Below, piece by piece: positions 32,265-42,656 of a DNA stretch of 64,000 nt. Both the position numbers and the translations under genes were made by a program. Positions within the stretch are counted from its first letter, which is position 1; the number at the start of each line of letters is the position of its first letter. This stretch comes from Phytophthora quininea (Eukaryota > Oomycota > Peronosporomycetes > Peronosporales > Peronosporaceae): the NCBI GenBank assembly GCA_011947345.1, contig JAAVTG010000586.1, positions 558,001 to 622,000 on the forward strand. The letters are read 5' to 3'. The notes beneath the pieces were generated by a model. That model was not told the DNA's origin, did not search any database, and saw only the letters and a list, made by a program, of their open reading frames with translations.

Positions 32265-33019
32265 TTATTGCTCCAGCAGTTCCTGCTTCCAAAGGGCCAG
32301 CAGCTTGCGCAGTTCCATCTCGCGAGCGACCACAGCTCTCTTGGCGGCGATGTCGCGCTCGCTGTGTCCGGAAACAGTAACTAGCACCTCATAATCATCC
32401 CCGCTGGTGTCGTCAAAGTCCTGCAGCTCCACGTGGCCGGACACGTCGTCGCCGCTCGCCCACTCGAATTTGACCGACAGCTCGTAGCCGCAGCGTTTCT
32501 TGCCTCGACTAAAAACAATCTGCACAGCACCACAGCACATTGTCAGCCACCCTTGTCACCCAGAGCAGTCTCCTCTGTTCGTACCTTGGCCTCACCATCG
32601 CACCGCTCGACGGACGTTGCCTTGATGGACAGTCCCTCGGCTTCGAAGCCGTAGCTCGTCAGAATGTGGTGCTTCAGTCGGTCCTTGGCCCACTCGGACT
32701 TGTCGCGCTCCTCCCTGCGGTCGCAAGTCAATGACATACTACCCTACCATCAATGACAGTGCAGCAATTAACGCACCAAGTGCCGGCAGCGTTCCAGACC
32801 GAGCTGGAGTCGCTGCGAACCTCTGGCGCTTGCACCGCTGCGCTGTCAATCCGAACAGGAGTGAAGTCCTACAAGCGATTGGTACAGTCGTCAGTACAAG
32901 GTGCAACACGGCACCGTTTAGTAGGTTAGCCTGCACGGCACCTGATCGGTCTTGGGGATGGTCTTCATCCAGCCATGGTAGCCCGAGTGCAGCTTCTTGT
33001 CCGAGTCCTCGTCACTCAT
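32265..33019 (-). CDS. Aha1 N-domain protein (Hsp90 ATPase activator, Hch1-like)
   Basis: Four exons (32942-33019, 32777-32868, 32585-32714, 32265-32519) with perfect phase give 184 residues. The second and third join across a split Trp codon to read SSVWNAAGTWEERDKSEWAK, the hallmark of the Aha1 N-terminal domain. SIKATSVERCDGEAK, then RCGYELSVKFEWAS and VELQDFDDTSGDDYEVLVTV complete the fold. Aha1 N-domains bind the Hsp90 middle segment and stimulate ATP turnover. The C-terminal Aha1 (AHSA1/START-like) domain is absent, as in yeast Hch1. The gene is intact and lies 118 bases from the divergent WW-NELF gene. Confidence 0.85.
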
Positions 33020-33137
33020 ACTCCGCCGTTAGAATGCGATTGTGAAAGCGTCGGTGATGACGCATGACTGCACCTACCAAATAGCCTACTCCGCTCCTCG
33101 TGACAATCGCTCTTTTTCCGCACCGAGGGCCACCGCC
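33020..33137. promoter_or_regulatory. Bidirectional promoter region (Aha1-like / WW-NELF-C)
   Basis: 118 bases separate two divergent ATGs. A TGACGCA motif (33057-33063), similar to CRE/AP-1 sites, lies in the centre. This is inference from spacing and motif only. Confidence 0.35.
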
Positions 33138-35830
33138 ATGACGAGTGTCTGGAGCGCGCACGTGACCAAGGAGGGGCGCACGTACTACTACAACCGCTCC
33201 ACCAAGCAGAGCGCATGGGAGAAGCCCGCGGACTTTGACGGGGACGAGCCGGGCGCCACTCCCGCCGCCGCGTCCTCCAAGGCCGAGTGGGAGGAGCTCT
33301 GGGACCCCAAGAACGAGCGCGCGTACTACTACAACCGCGCCACGAGGAAGACCCAGTGGCAGAAACCCGAGGGCGTGGACATCAAGCCCCACTCGGGCCA
33401 CAAGGACAAGAAGCACGACAAGCACCAGAAGAAGGTGGAGCGCAAGAAGAGCGAGGACAAGCAGGACCAGGCAGCCCAAGAGAAGCCGGAAGAAACGGTC
33501 CCCGTTTCAACCAATAATGGGGACAGTACTACCCACAAGAAGAAGAAAAAAGAGCAAGCGAGAGAAAGCAGAGATGACTGTAGAGCCCCAAAAGAAGCGG
33601 CGCCGCCAGGACGAGAAGCGGCTTATCATCTGGGACGACGAAGAGCAGACCAGTGAGAGTAAATCGATCCAGGAGAAAGACACAGAGGACGGCAAGGAAG
33701 CCGTCCGCCTGCTGCAGGAGCTGTCCAAGACAGACTCAATTATGGAGGCCAACGTGCTGTCTGTGATCAACGGCTTCCTGCGGGCCCATAGCGAAGCCAA
33801 CGGCCCAGAGATCCTGGTGGAGAAGCTCTCGTCTTCGTACAGAGGACACGCCCAGATGATCGGACTGGTGGCTAGTTGGCTGGATATGCTGCCAGTGTCG
33901 ACCACTGCACTAGAGAACAAGATGACGTTCGATGTGTCGGAGGGAGCGGTGGTGTCCAATAAGGGAGCGTCCTGGGAGCCCGCAGAAGAGATCTTGTACA
34001 GCCACTTGAAGGACATCATCAACGAGAACTACGACCCCAAACTGGTGTCCAATGTGCTCAGTGGATCAGCCGCCGAGCCCGAGTGGCTGACGCAGATGCT
34101 GAACGACCGCAAGTGGCGACTGATGCTGATTGAACTAGCCGAAACCCACAAGGTTGGTACTGCTTCTGTTATTGCTGGAGCGTCGCTGTTGCTGACTGTG
34201 GTTTCTGTTTGTGTTTCAGACGTGTACACTGCTGCAGTACGCTATCCGCCGCATTTCCGAGGCTGGACACCACAAAGAGATCGCGTCGATCACTAGTGCG
34301 AACGCATTTTTCCCAGTGTTCAATGGCGTGCTGGTGGATGCCTTCAGCCGGGTAAGTTTGTTGATATGCTCCTGTTTATACTTGCTCTTGCTGACTGACG
34401 GATGTGCAGATTCCTTTTGCGAGCGAAGAAGACGTGGTTGAGGACATTGCGGCACTGAAGAAGGTGTGCTGTCAATCCGCTCATTCCTACGTGTACGCGC
34501 AAGAGCTCTTGTGCTCGATGGACGACAAATTGTACATGATGCAAAAGGAGGCTGGTGAAAACGGCACAGAGTACACACATATTCGCGTGGTGCGTTCAAA
34601 GCTGAACCGCGTGCGCGGCGAGCTGCAGGAAACGGCCAGCAGCAGATTTGGTGCGAAGGTGGCGCCATTCCACATTTTACGCCGACGTTATATCTACAAC
34701 GCGAACCCCAAGTTCTGTGACGCGGTCCTATCCATTGTTAAGACGAAGAAGTGTTCCGAGATTGCCGCGGCGACGTTGGCAAAAGAGTTTCAGGAGTCTA
34801 AGACCCCACCTCCTGTAGCCCATCTGCGTGACCCCATGGTAGGGTGATATCCTGCTTCAGTCTTGGTTGTTTGTCGATACTAAACGTGCTGTTTGATCAC
34901 AGGTTCTCTCGAGTCTATTGGATCGGCTTTTCAATCCGTCTGACTCGATTTCACCAGCATTTGTACAGAACTGTGTGTTCCTTCTGGCCTACGCTGCATC
35001 GACAAAGGACGAGCGAAGCTTATTGCAGACTGGGGTGGAGAACTCGAGAGATCAAGTCGTAGTGGACGACGACGGCGTGGAGTCCACGAAGAAGGCACTG
35101 GTGGAAGGCTCTGCGGTTTGCAAGTCGGACCATACACTTGGCTACAATGTGAGTTTCGGCGGTTGCGTCTGGGTTTTCACTGACTAGTGCTCACTTTCTA
35201 CTTTCTTGTTGCTCTCGGCAGATGAACCAATCTGGCGTGGTGGACAAATTGATTTCAGTGATGGAAGTGCCCGTCGTTTCAATGGGCGTGCTCCACTGGC
35301 TGGAGGTGATTCTCACGAACCCAGTGTTTTTCAGCAGTACACCTTTGCACATCTGCTTCCCGAGTTTGCTGCGGATACTGCGGGCGTCTATCAAGCTTCA
35401 TGTTGCGCAGTGGCCAATTGCTTTCGGTGTGCTGGTGACTTCTCTTCGGTTGCATCCTGATATCAACTCTGTGAAGGCTCTTGAACTGAAGCGCGAGTCG
35501 CTTCGATGTATGGTGTTCATGATCACGAGCGGCTACGTGCTGCCTGTCCTCGAGTATATGTTCACGAACACACTGGAGCTTGATCAGGCGCTGCTGCGCA
35601 ACTTTATCACCATGCTCTTTGCGCGTATTGCGCCCCCATTTTCTCCCAAGTTCGTCGTGGCGCTGGCGAAAATCTTAACACACCCCAAGGTCCAGACCGC
35701 CATAAAGTCGTGTCCGCCTGAGAGCAAAGCGAAGCTGCGAGCGTTTGTGGGTTTTTGTAAGAAGAGCCCAGGAATGCTCTCGTCCGACCAGCTGCACGCG
35801 TTGGCTGTAATTCAGGACGCGCGGGATTAG
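33138..35830 (+). CDS. Two WW domains fused to NELF-C/D (TH1), one frame break
   Basis: The protein starts MTSVWSAHVTKEG. WW1 (W5 ... TYYYNRSTKQSAWEKP) and WW2 (WEELWDPKNERAYYYN ... TQWQKP) resemble the tandem WW of PRPF40-type splicing factors. A Lys-rich linker leads into the whole TH1/NELF-C domain: VRLLQELSKTDSIMEANVLS, SYRGHAQMIGLVASWLDML, LQYAIRRISEAGHHKEI, VSMGVLHWLEV, ITSGYVLPVLEYMF, IAPPFSPKFV. NELF-C/D is part of the factor that pauses RNA polymerase II. Four introns (donors at about 34151, 34351, 34840, 35149) keep phase. One break lies in the A-rich run near 33545, inside the linker; the frame continues naturally on both sides. A WW-NELF-C fusion is unusual. Confidence 0.8.
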
Positions 35831-35962
35831 TGAAGGACTGTCTTGATGAGATCTCGGTGTGGAAATGACATGTACGAACCATGGGAAAGGCATTTGCCAA
35901 CGTTCATTACTTTTTGCGCTATGCATGGGACTACCCTGCAACAGCTGAATGGGGCACGTACC

Positions 35963-36739
35963 TCATAGTGGGATCTCTCGATCGACTGCTTCCTTCAGAA
36001 CCCCTTGCTTGATCAACTTGTGACGAACCAGCACCTTCGATCGCTGAACCCGCATCTCCATCATCTTGTATTCTGCCTCAAGGCTGCACTTCGCCAGCGC
36101 CAACTTGTGCTCGTTCTCGCAGTCTTGTTGCCATCGCTCCGTCAATTCACCAGCTTCACCCAAGCACATGAATCCGTCAGTGTCGATGGAAGCTTCAAAA
36201 GCATCCTGCTTGTGATCTTGGTTGCAGCTTGCAGCAGTCGTGTCCAGAGTACTGGTGTCAGTTGCTGGGGTGCTGTTCCAGATGTCATCGTATTCGCAAG
36301 TGGCACTCGACAGATACGACTGCTGCGCTGTAGATATCGGGGTCTGCTCGCTCTGTTGCAAGATGCCCTGGTCCTCGATTTCAGCTTGGTGAAATATCGC
36401 GAAGAGTTGGTCGTATCGAGGACAACGCTGCTGCACACTTTGCTGCACATTCTTCGGGGCGGCCCCGCGATGGTATTCCTCGAACACTCTCTCCGTCTTC
36501 AGCCACCGGCTCATGGTTTCACACTTGTCTTCCAAGTGACGGATCTTGTAATACACAGCAGCTGGCGAGCGGTGGATGATGCCGTGAGTCTTCAGCTCCA
36601 CATCAACTTCCCTAGCGACGGTCATTTTGCAGGTCTTCCAAAGCTGGCGCTTTTCCGGCATGCGCAAGAAGCGCAGCAAAATATCAAGCGAACTCGGTTC
36701 TCTGGGCGCCGATTGATCAGCTTCCCACAGTTTGGTCAT
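35963..36739 (-). CDS. Cluster family member A: Myb/trihelix-like domain plus coiled coil
   Basis: 258 residues starting MTKLWEADQSAP. Domain: LDILLRFLRMPEKRQLWKT, EVDVELKTHGIIHRSP, then KIRHLEDKCETMSRWLKT and RCPRYDQLFAIFHQ. After a Ser/Thr/Gln linker comes a coiled coil (ENEHKLALAKCSLEAEYKMM) ending RHKLIKQGVLKEAVDREIPL. The same plan is found in the second ORF of Harbinger elements. The sequence is uninterrupted. Its start lies 58 bases from that of member B on the other strand. The function is unknown; DNA binding is inferred from the helical domain. Confidence 0.65.
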   Translation of the reverse strand: MTKLWEADQSAPREPSSLDILLRFLRMPEKRQLWKTCKMTVAREVDVELKTHGIIHRSPAAVYYKIRHLEDKCETMSRWLKTERVFEEYHRGAAPKNVQQSVQQRCPRYDQLFAIFHQAEIEDQGILQQSEQTPISTAQQSYLSSATCEYDDIWNSTPATDTSTLDTTAASCNQDHKQDAFEASIDTDGFMCLGEAGELTERWQQDCENEHKLALAKCSLEAEYKMMEMRVQRSKVLVRHKLIKQGVLKEAVDREIPL

Positions 36740-36797
36740 ATTGGCCTGTTCGCAAGTGGCGGTCAACGTCAACGTGCCCGTTGGTTGCGACCCGGCG
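36740..36797. promoter_or_regulatory. 58-bp divergent spacer between family members A and B
   Basis: The two family genes run in opposite directions from ATGs only 58 bases apart. The alternative start of B (METLKRAS, 36870) would widen this to 130 bases. A promoter is inferred. Confidence 0.35.
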
Positions 36798-37849
36798 ATG
36801 AGTTTCAAGCGAAAGGGCCCAACGGGGCTTGGCCTCATTCTCACAGCAGCAAACCCAGTGAATCGTGCCATGGAGACGTTGAAGAGAGCTAGTGCGAGAC
36901 CTCCCTTGCTGGCGTGGGAGAATGACAGAGCAACACCGAATGGACAGTCGTCGATGGAAGTGCTGATTGCGTGGCTAGTCCGTGGCGACAACTACAAGCA
37001 TTTCCGAGCGCAGAAGGCCGTGACAGCTCGAGAGATCGTCACTGGTCTCGAAAAGGAAGGGATTATACACCGTACTGCCAAAGGAGTGCTGACGAAAATC
37101 CGGTCTTTGGAGAGAAAGTATGTGAAAGCTCGGAAGTGGTTGCAGTCCGCCAACATCCGCTGCGACTACTTTGAGATTCGAGGGATAGACGATCGCATTG
37201 ATTCTATAGTGAATTGTTTGTGTCCATACTATCGGCAACTACTGCCAGTATTCGACAGGTTTGAATCCGTAAGTGGGCCTGCATCAGAAACGCCAACTGG
37301 AAAAGTGTTCAACGGCGTCGATGGCGACGAAGTTGGCGCTGCCATAGATGCCACCACTACCCATGAAGCGCATCGTAAGCGGAAAGAAACTGATCTTGAT
37401 GGTGGCACCCGCCACCATCTCAACAAGAAACACCGTAACAACTCTGAAGAAGACCAGCATCTGACCACGTACGAGGCGAGCCAAGACATAGGGAACGTGC
37501 TCACGCTCCAGCGCACGCGGCTGATTGGTGACAAGGTTGGAGGTGGCTGTCATATGCAACTTGAGCGCAAGCTTGTGGCCCCACTGTCTGCGGAGACCCG
37601 TCGCCTTTGGAAGGCTGCGTTGTGGAGCGACAGCAGCAGTTCACGCGCATCACTGTGGAAACCGAGGACGCCAAACAGAAGTTGGATATCGCGTTTCGCA
37701 GCTGCGAGTTGGCCCACCACAAGAGCGAACTCGACGTGGAACAGTGCGGAAGAAACCTCAAGTTCGTCGAGCAGAAGCTCAAGACCCGCCTATCTCTGCG
37801 GAAGGATGGAGTTCCTGCAGAGGAGGTTGACAAAGCTCTCCCGGTGTGA
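36798..37849 (+). CDS. Cluster family member B (one frame break)
   Basis: The start is MSFKRKGPTG or the later METLKRAS. Domain: SSMEVLIAWLVRGDNYKHF, AREIVTGLEKEGIIHRTAKG, TKIRSLERKYVKARKWLQS and LCPYYRQLLPVFDRF. A linker with basic stretches (HRKRKE; NKKHRNN) follows. After a break near 37600 the coiled coil reads VETEDAKQKLDIAFRSCELA and ends LRKDGVPAEEVDKALPV. It is the member closest to the Harbinger second ORF (LLDWLTTGNNYSRYRG; KIGSLETTFRSAEDW). Confidence 0.6.
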
Positions 37850-38453
37850 GTTTGCTCGGTAAGGATCGTGGATTGTGCGCTCATGTCCGCACAACTTGAT
37901 GTTACGGTCTCAGTGTGTAATCCAAGAGGACTATCTTTTGACAAACCATTTTCAAGGCAGCGACTAGCGGTTAAGATTCTCACGAAGTCACGCCGGTGTC
38001 TATACACGTTGCAGCGGTCATAGTTTCACATATCTCTTTGGCGTCCGAGTTTTCGATATTGGCGTCTTCTTCGCTTCCTTCCAGCTGCGGTCTCGCCCTT
38101 CTTTGCCGGAACACCAACCTGCAGTCGAGCCGCGGTATGCGTTCAACTGGCCGCCTCATGGGGTATGAGTAAGTATTCAATTCATCGTCGCCAAATTCCA
38201 ACGGCTGTGCCACTTCTACGATCAAAGTCGTTTCATGCATGGAGAACACCGCTTCCGAAGAGAGGTGGCACCTACATGCTACGAAAAAGAAGCCATACTG
38301 TCGAGGCAACGACCGATTGATACATGGCAGTAGTTTGCAGCGCAGAGTATTCTGTAAGGCGTGGAGTTTGTGCTGAAGGATTCAAGTTTGTCAAAAGAAT
38401 GTGGCATTCAAGGAGTTATTGTGCTGGTTCTTCTTCGTACTCGATGCATCGAC
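37850..38453. other. Intergenic, no gene recognised
   Basis: The minus strand has an open stretch at 37980-38309 (including GDDELNTYSYPMRRPVERI) without a recognisable domain. Nothing else is seen. Confidence 0.3.
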
Positions 38454-39332
38454 TCACTGCTCTTCAGCAGTCAGCTTTCCCAGTGGAAACATGCGGTCGA
38501 TGATTTCTTCCGGAACGCCAGCCTTCATCAATCTGTGTCGCGACAGCAACACCTCGCAGTTCGTGCGCAACTCCTCGCGCTTGCGCTCTCCGTCGAGACG
38601 GCACTTGGCAAGTTCCTGGCGACGTTCCATCTCGAACTTCGTCAGTCCGTCCTCCAGGTCCAGCACATTGCTTTCTCCAAAGGCTGCATCGAACTCAACG
38701 GCCGAGTCATCATGTCGAGTAGTTTTCACTTTTGCTGGAGCTGCTTCTTGTCCAGGGATTTGCTGCGTCGCCGAGTTGGACGATGTCGAGGACTTGTCGC
38801 TCGAACTCATCGGTTTGGCTTTCTTGGGCGGGGCTTCTGCTTGTCCGTCTTCCGCCCGTGTACTCGCCTGCCTCTTCCTCGCAGGTTTGGTCGCACCGTT
38901 GGCATCAGCGTTTGCACCGCCAGCTACTTCACCACTTGGTTTTTGAGCTTTGTTGGCTTTGGTCGGCTTCCTACCGTCAAATACTGGCAGGATTTCGCGT
39001 AGCAGCGGCCAGCGTCTCGCGACCTCGACTTGAACTGCTCGCGATTCATTGCCCTGACGAAAGAGCACCAGCTCTCCTCGCTCTTGCAGCCACGCAGTGG
39101 CGGTATCGTACTGGTGCTGCAGTTTGTCCATCTTGAGCAGGACGCTGCCCAATGTGCGATGGGTGATGCCCTGCGTGTTCATGATGCCGACGATGCCTTT
39201 CGAGACTGCGCGCTTGTTGCGCAGCCACGACTGGAAGTTCCCGGGCGTCTTCAAGAAGCAGAGGAGCACGTCCAGCGACGTCGGCGATCCTGGCTTGGCG
39301 CCATCAGTGTCCCAACGAACCGCGCCTCGCAT
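38454..39332 (-). CDS. Cluster family member C
   Basis: 292 residues from MRGAVRWDTDGAKPGSP, uninterrupted. Domain: LDVLLCFLKTPGNFQSWL, IMNTQGITHRTLGSVLLKM, KLQHQYDTATAWLQERGEL and RWPLLREILPVFDGRK. A long low-complexity linker has nuclear-localisation-like patches (KPARKRQ; PPKKAKP). The coiled coil (FEMERRQELAKCRLDGERKR) ends RHRLMKAGVPEEIIDRMFPL. It is the best-preserved member. Member D starts in the opposite direction about 140 bases away. Confidence 0.65.
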   Translation of the reverse strand: MRGAVRWDTDGAKPGSPTSLDVLLCFLKTPGNFQSWLRNKRAVSKGIVGIMNTQGITHRTLGSVLLKMDKLQHQYDTATAWLQERGELVLFRQGNESRAVQVEVARRWPLLREILPVFDGRKPTKANKAQKPSGEVAGGANADANGATKPARKRQASTRAEDGQAEAPPKKAKPMSSSDKSSTSSNSATQQIPGQEAAPAKVKTTRHDDSAVEFDAAFGESNVLDLEDGLTKFEMERRQELAKCRLDGERKREELRTNCEVLLSRHRLMKAGVPEEIIDRMFPLGKLTAEEQ

Positions 39333-39468
39333 TGCTGCTCGAGAAATGAACTTGATGGACTTTGAGACTGAGGAAAACCAGGAAAGTCCCGTGGGTTGAA
39401 AGTCAAAGACATGGTTTTCGCCACCATGAAGACTGCAGCTGTCTGGCAAACAAGGACCTGAAAACAAG

Positions 39469-40053
39469 GTGCTGCCGGGCGTCATGCGGATGCTGCATAA
39501 GAACAACCGTGATCATCTCACCGAGTGCACGATCCAAGGCAAGATCCGACAAGTTGAGGTCAAGTTCATGAGTGCGAGCGATCTGCTGCTCCAACAGAAT
39601 GCCAAGAAGCGAGATTTCGCGCGTCGACGCCAACGTAGCAGGACACGTTGAAAGTTGTGTCCTTACTTCTACCAGTTGCTGCTGGAGTTTCGTAACTGGA
39701 GCGATGCGGATGAGAACTCGGACGATGGAGGCAAGAAGCGCAAAGGAAACGAAGCGCTGAGGATCTCGGTTAAGCGGCAGTGACGCCGGTCTGCATGGAC
39801 ACAAGCAGTGGGCAAGCGAGCAATAGCACCCCACTCACGCAGAAGACTTGGAACCAACTCGAACGACTTGAAGTGGAGCACAAAAAGCAACTCGACCAGG
39901 CCAATCCCAAGATGGCGCGTGATAAGCACGCGTCGTTGCTGCAATACGACATGGCGGGAGATGGATCTGAAGGTTTTGAAACTTCAGTCGCGGCGTCAGT
40001 TGAAGAAGCTAGGCATGTCGTAGACCGAAATCGATGCGCTTGCCGCTGCATGA
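39469..40053 (+). pseudogene. Cluster family member D, decayed
   Basis: Pieces of the family in three frames: HLTECTIQGKIRQVEVKFMS (the HRT..KI..LE helix), then CPYFYQLLLEFRNWSDADE, a basic linker (GGKKRKGNE), a coiled coil (WNQLERLEVEHKKQLDQ) and a tail, QSRRQLKKLGMS-stop-TEIDALAAA. The N-terminal part of the domain is missing, and an in-frame TAG interrupts the tail. This is a pseudogene divergent to member C. Confidence 0.6.
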
Positions 40054-40569
40054 TTGAGTGGGGCCGTCGTCGAAGGTATTTGTTGTCGGTGTTCTGGTTA
40101 TTCGGCCAGACCATGAGCACAAGATCGATTCCTGACGCGTAAGTGGTGCTAGTATCGAATGAATCGCCAACGACACGAATTGATATTGCAGACTCACTCT
40201 AGCTCCTTGCTAGTCCGTCAGCGAAATAGCTTCGTCGAATCCTCTTTGGAGGTTCCAGCAGTAGGGTGAACAACAGCCGGAGAAGGCTCGATGGCTTCGT
40301 GTTCACCACTAATAAATCAGCGACTACGGAAAGAGATTAAGTGCGGCGAGCTCTCCATATTGATCGCGCGGTAGGATCATACTAATCTGCATAGGCTCTT
40401 CGACCCGCGCCAACCAAGTTTTCGGACGAGTCGCGGTCGATAAAGACATGCAGAAACGGCGGCTCTACTATTTCTTGCTTGTGCCGAAGTCACTTTCACG
40501 ATCGATGAAAGCAATGCTTGCCACGGACTACTTCTTCAGCGTTTCCTTCACTTGCTCGATGGAGCTTGT
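40054..40569. other. Intergenic, no gene recognised
   Basis: No supported gene or repeat is seen; a short open frame at 40448-40560 precedes the ankyrin remnant and may belong to it. Confidence 0.3.
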
Positions 40570-41270
40570 CGGTGGGCATGTTGACGTGGTGAAAATTCTG
40601 CTGGAGAACGGAGCTGAGTCAGCGATCAGCGATCGATACTACATTTACAGCTGAGTGGGCATTGCTGACTGCGGCGCTGTGTGGTCATTTTGGCGTGATG
40701 AAGGTGCTACTGGACAACGGAGCGAGCAATGTCAGGCTGCGTGGGAACGAAGGGTGGCTCCTCGTATCGCTTGTGAGGTCGGTGGTGTCGCGTAAGGCAA
40801 TGGAGTCAGCATCTTACAGAGCTTTCGCCTCCTTCTCAGTCACCCACGCGTTGTTCTTCTTGGCGATGAAAAGCTGCAGGCGATCCGCGTCGATCTCTCT
40901 CAAGTCGACCTCCTTCTCAGCCTTGGTCCATTTCTTCAAGTCGTCGACCCACCCACTCGGCGTGCTCGTTGCCAAATGTGCTTTGCCTTGGCGACTGGAG
41001 CGCTAAAAGTGGTGCAGATATCAATACCGCGATTCAGGAGATGTCACTACATTTGTCGTTGCGGTGTCCTCTGACCATGAAGCAGTCGTGCGGCCTTGTT
41101 TGATCGCGGTGCGAATCGACTTAGTCAAGACACGGTGTGAAATTTGCCGCAGTCAGCAACGCTGCCGCAGCTTAACAGTCGGGCTTCGATCGACGTTGCC
41201 AATGACGACGGATGGGTGCCATTAACAATTGCTGCGTCGTAGCTGTTCGAACAAGGTGCCCTCGTCAATA
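40570..41270 (+). pseudogene. Ankyrin-repeat gene remnant
   Basis: Ankyrin units are readable: GHVDVVKILLENGAESA, then GHFGVMKVLLDNGASNV about 100 bases later, and at 41195-41265 NDDGWVPLTIAAS-stop-LFEQGALVNNH. Stops and frame changes separate them, and an opposite-strand CRN-like fragment lies in the middle. It is a relic. Confidence 0.5.
40814..40972 (-). pseudogene. Fragment of a Crinkler (CRN) effector N-terminal domain
   Basis: The minus strand reads WTKAEKEVDLREIDADRLQL, then FIAKKNNAWVTEKEAKAL and a stop. CRN effectors of oomycetes carry an N-terminal domain with DLKxIDADKLQLFLAKK.GAWL; here the core is LQLFIAKKNNAWV. The first part of that domain, any signal peptide and the C-terminal effector domain are absent, so this is only a relic of a host-translocated effector gene. 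Confidence 0.6.
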
Positions 41271-41484
41271 ATCACCCGAATTCTGGTGGATGTCGACAGC
41301 AATTCTGCTTAACATCAGGATCTCCGACGAGAACTACAACTCTGGCGCGGGTTGAAAGTAAGTCTCGCGGTCACCGAAACCGCTCGGCGAAGGACGAAAT
41401 CGACAACGGACTTCTTCCCCCACACACAAAAAAATATTAGCTCGTTCAACAACATAACTCGACCACTCCTAACCAGCTCACATC

Positions 41485-42246
41485 CTAGCGATCTGCAGTC
41501 TTGAGCAAGTCTGCGTCGTTAATGGCTTCCTCAGACACACCTGCCCGCAGCAGTTTGTGCCGTGCCAACAGAAACTCGCAATTGGTGCGAATCTGTTCGC
41601 GCTGCTGCTCCCCGCGCAGTTGACACTCGACAAACTTCAGACGACGCTCGATGTCGATCGCAGGGCTCTTGTCTTCCAGCGCGAGCTCGTCGCCATCGGA
41701 ATTATCGCCATCAAAGAGCCCACCGCGATTATAGTCATGCCGAAGCAGCAGCGGCGCGAACTGCCAGGTTTCTTGAGCGTCGGCGGACGACTCGGTCCTC
41801 GAACTCAGACACTTCACTCGAGCTCTCGGTCTCACTAGAATCCTCACCATCTCCTCTTGGCTCTGTTCTGCGCTGTGGTGCTCGATAGCAGACGAGCTTG
41901 GACTGGAACACGTCGACCAACTCACGGAATTCCGGACATCTCTCCAGCACCTCCAGCTGGTCGTCAATGCTAGCCTTTCCGCTAAGGTACAGCTGGAGAC
42001 GCCCTTGACGCTGGAGCCACATGCCCGTGGCGCGGAATTGACGACGCATCTTGAGGATCTGGAAGCGAATGTTGTCTTCGCTGCGGTGCTGATCCCCAAG
42101 GCCAGGCACTGCTTGTGGACCCGGCGAGCCAACTCGGCCGCATTTGCCCGCCACAGCTGACTCAACCTCGGGGTGCTCATCGTGGCGATTATGACGTTGA
42201 GAGCGTCGTCGCCGTCCCAGCTGCGCCACAACTTCTTTCGGGCCAT
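41485..42246 (-). CDS. Cluster family member E (two compensating frame breaks)
   Basis: The start is MARKKLWRSWDGDD. N-terminal part: ALNVIIATMSTPRLSQLW then ELARRVHKQCLALGIS. The middle continues in another frame (HRSEDNIRFQILKMRRQF; GMWLQRQGRLQLYLSGKA; ERCPEFRELVDVFQSK) and the C-terminus returns to the first frame (CQLRGEQQREQIRTNCEFLL; RHKLLRAGVSEEAIND). The order of motifs fits the family exactly, so the two breaks (near 42075 and 41790) are likely indels. The first helix is most like that of member H (ENDEALDILVGALKTPEM). Confidence 0.55.
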   Translation of the reverse strand: MARKKLWRSWDGDDALNVIIATMSTPRLSQLWRANAAELARRVHKQCLALGISTAAKTTFASRSSRCVVNSAPRACGSSVKGVSSCTLAERLALTTSWRCWRDVRNSVSWSTCSSPSSSAIEHHSAEQSQEEMVRILVRPRARVKCLSSRTESSADAQETWQFAPLLLRHDYNRGGLFDGDNSDGDELALEDKSPAIDIERRLKFVECQLRGEQQREQIRTNCEFLLARHKLLRAGVSEEAINDADLLKTADR

Positions 42247-42656
42247 GGTGAAGAAACGATTGTGTTTGTCGCCCACATCGTTGGCAAACTTCTGGGACCA
42301 GCCACCGAGCTGCGGGACCTGGCAACATGATGCGGAAAGTTTAGCTTTGACGAGGTGCTGCTTAGCAATGGCAACAACTGCGACCCGGCAAGCCACAACT
42401 GCCACCTTGAAAAGGCAACTTTTTACCCCGTGCTTTGATTCGCTTGTCAACTTCAACCTAACATCTTGATTTTTGTATCGAGCGGCAATCTTTCAAATCC
42501 ACTATTTACAAAATCACTATGAAAATGACCTCCCTCCCTTTTCTATCGTCTTTGCTATTAAATTCTCTATCTCTTAGTCGGGGTGATTGCTTGCCTCCCT
42601 TCCACTCAAACATTCTATATTCCCATTCTGACCGCATCGTCCACAAAATTTTACCC

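Noticed and set aside
40570..41270. A functional ankyrin-repeat gene
   Set aside because: Stops and frame changes separate the repeat units and no complete frame or start exists.
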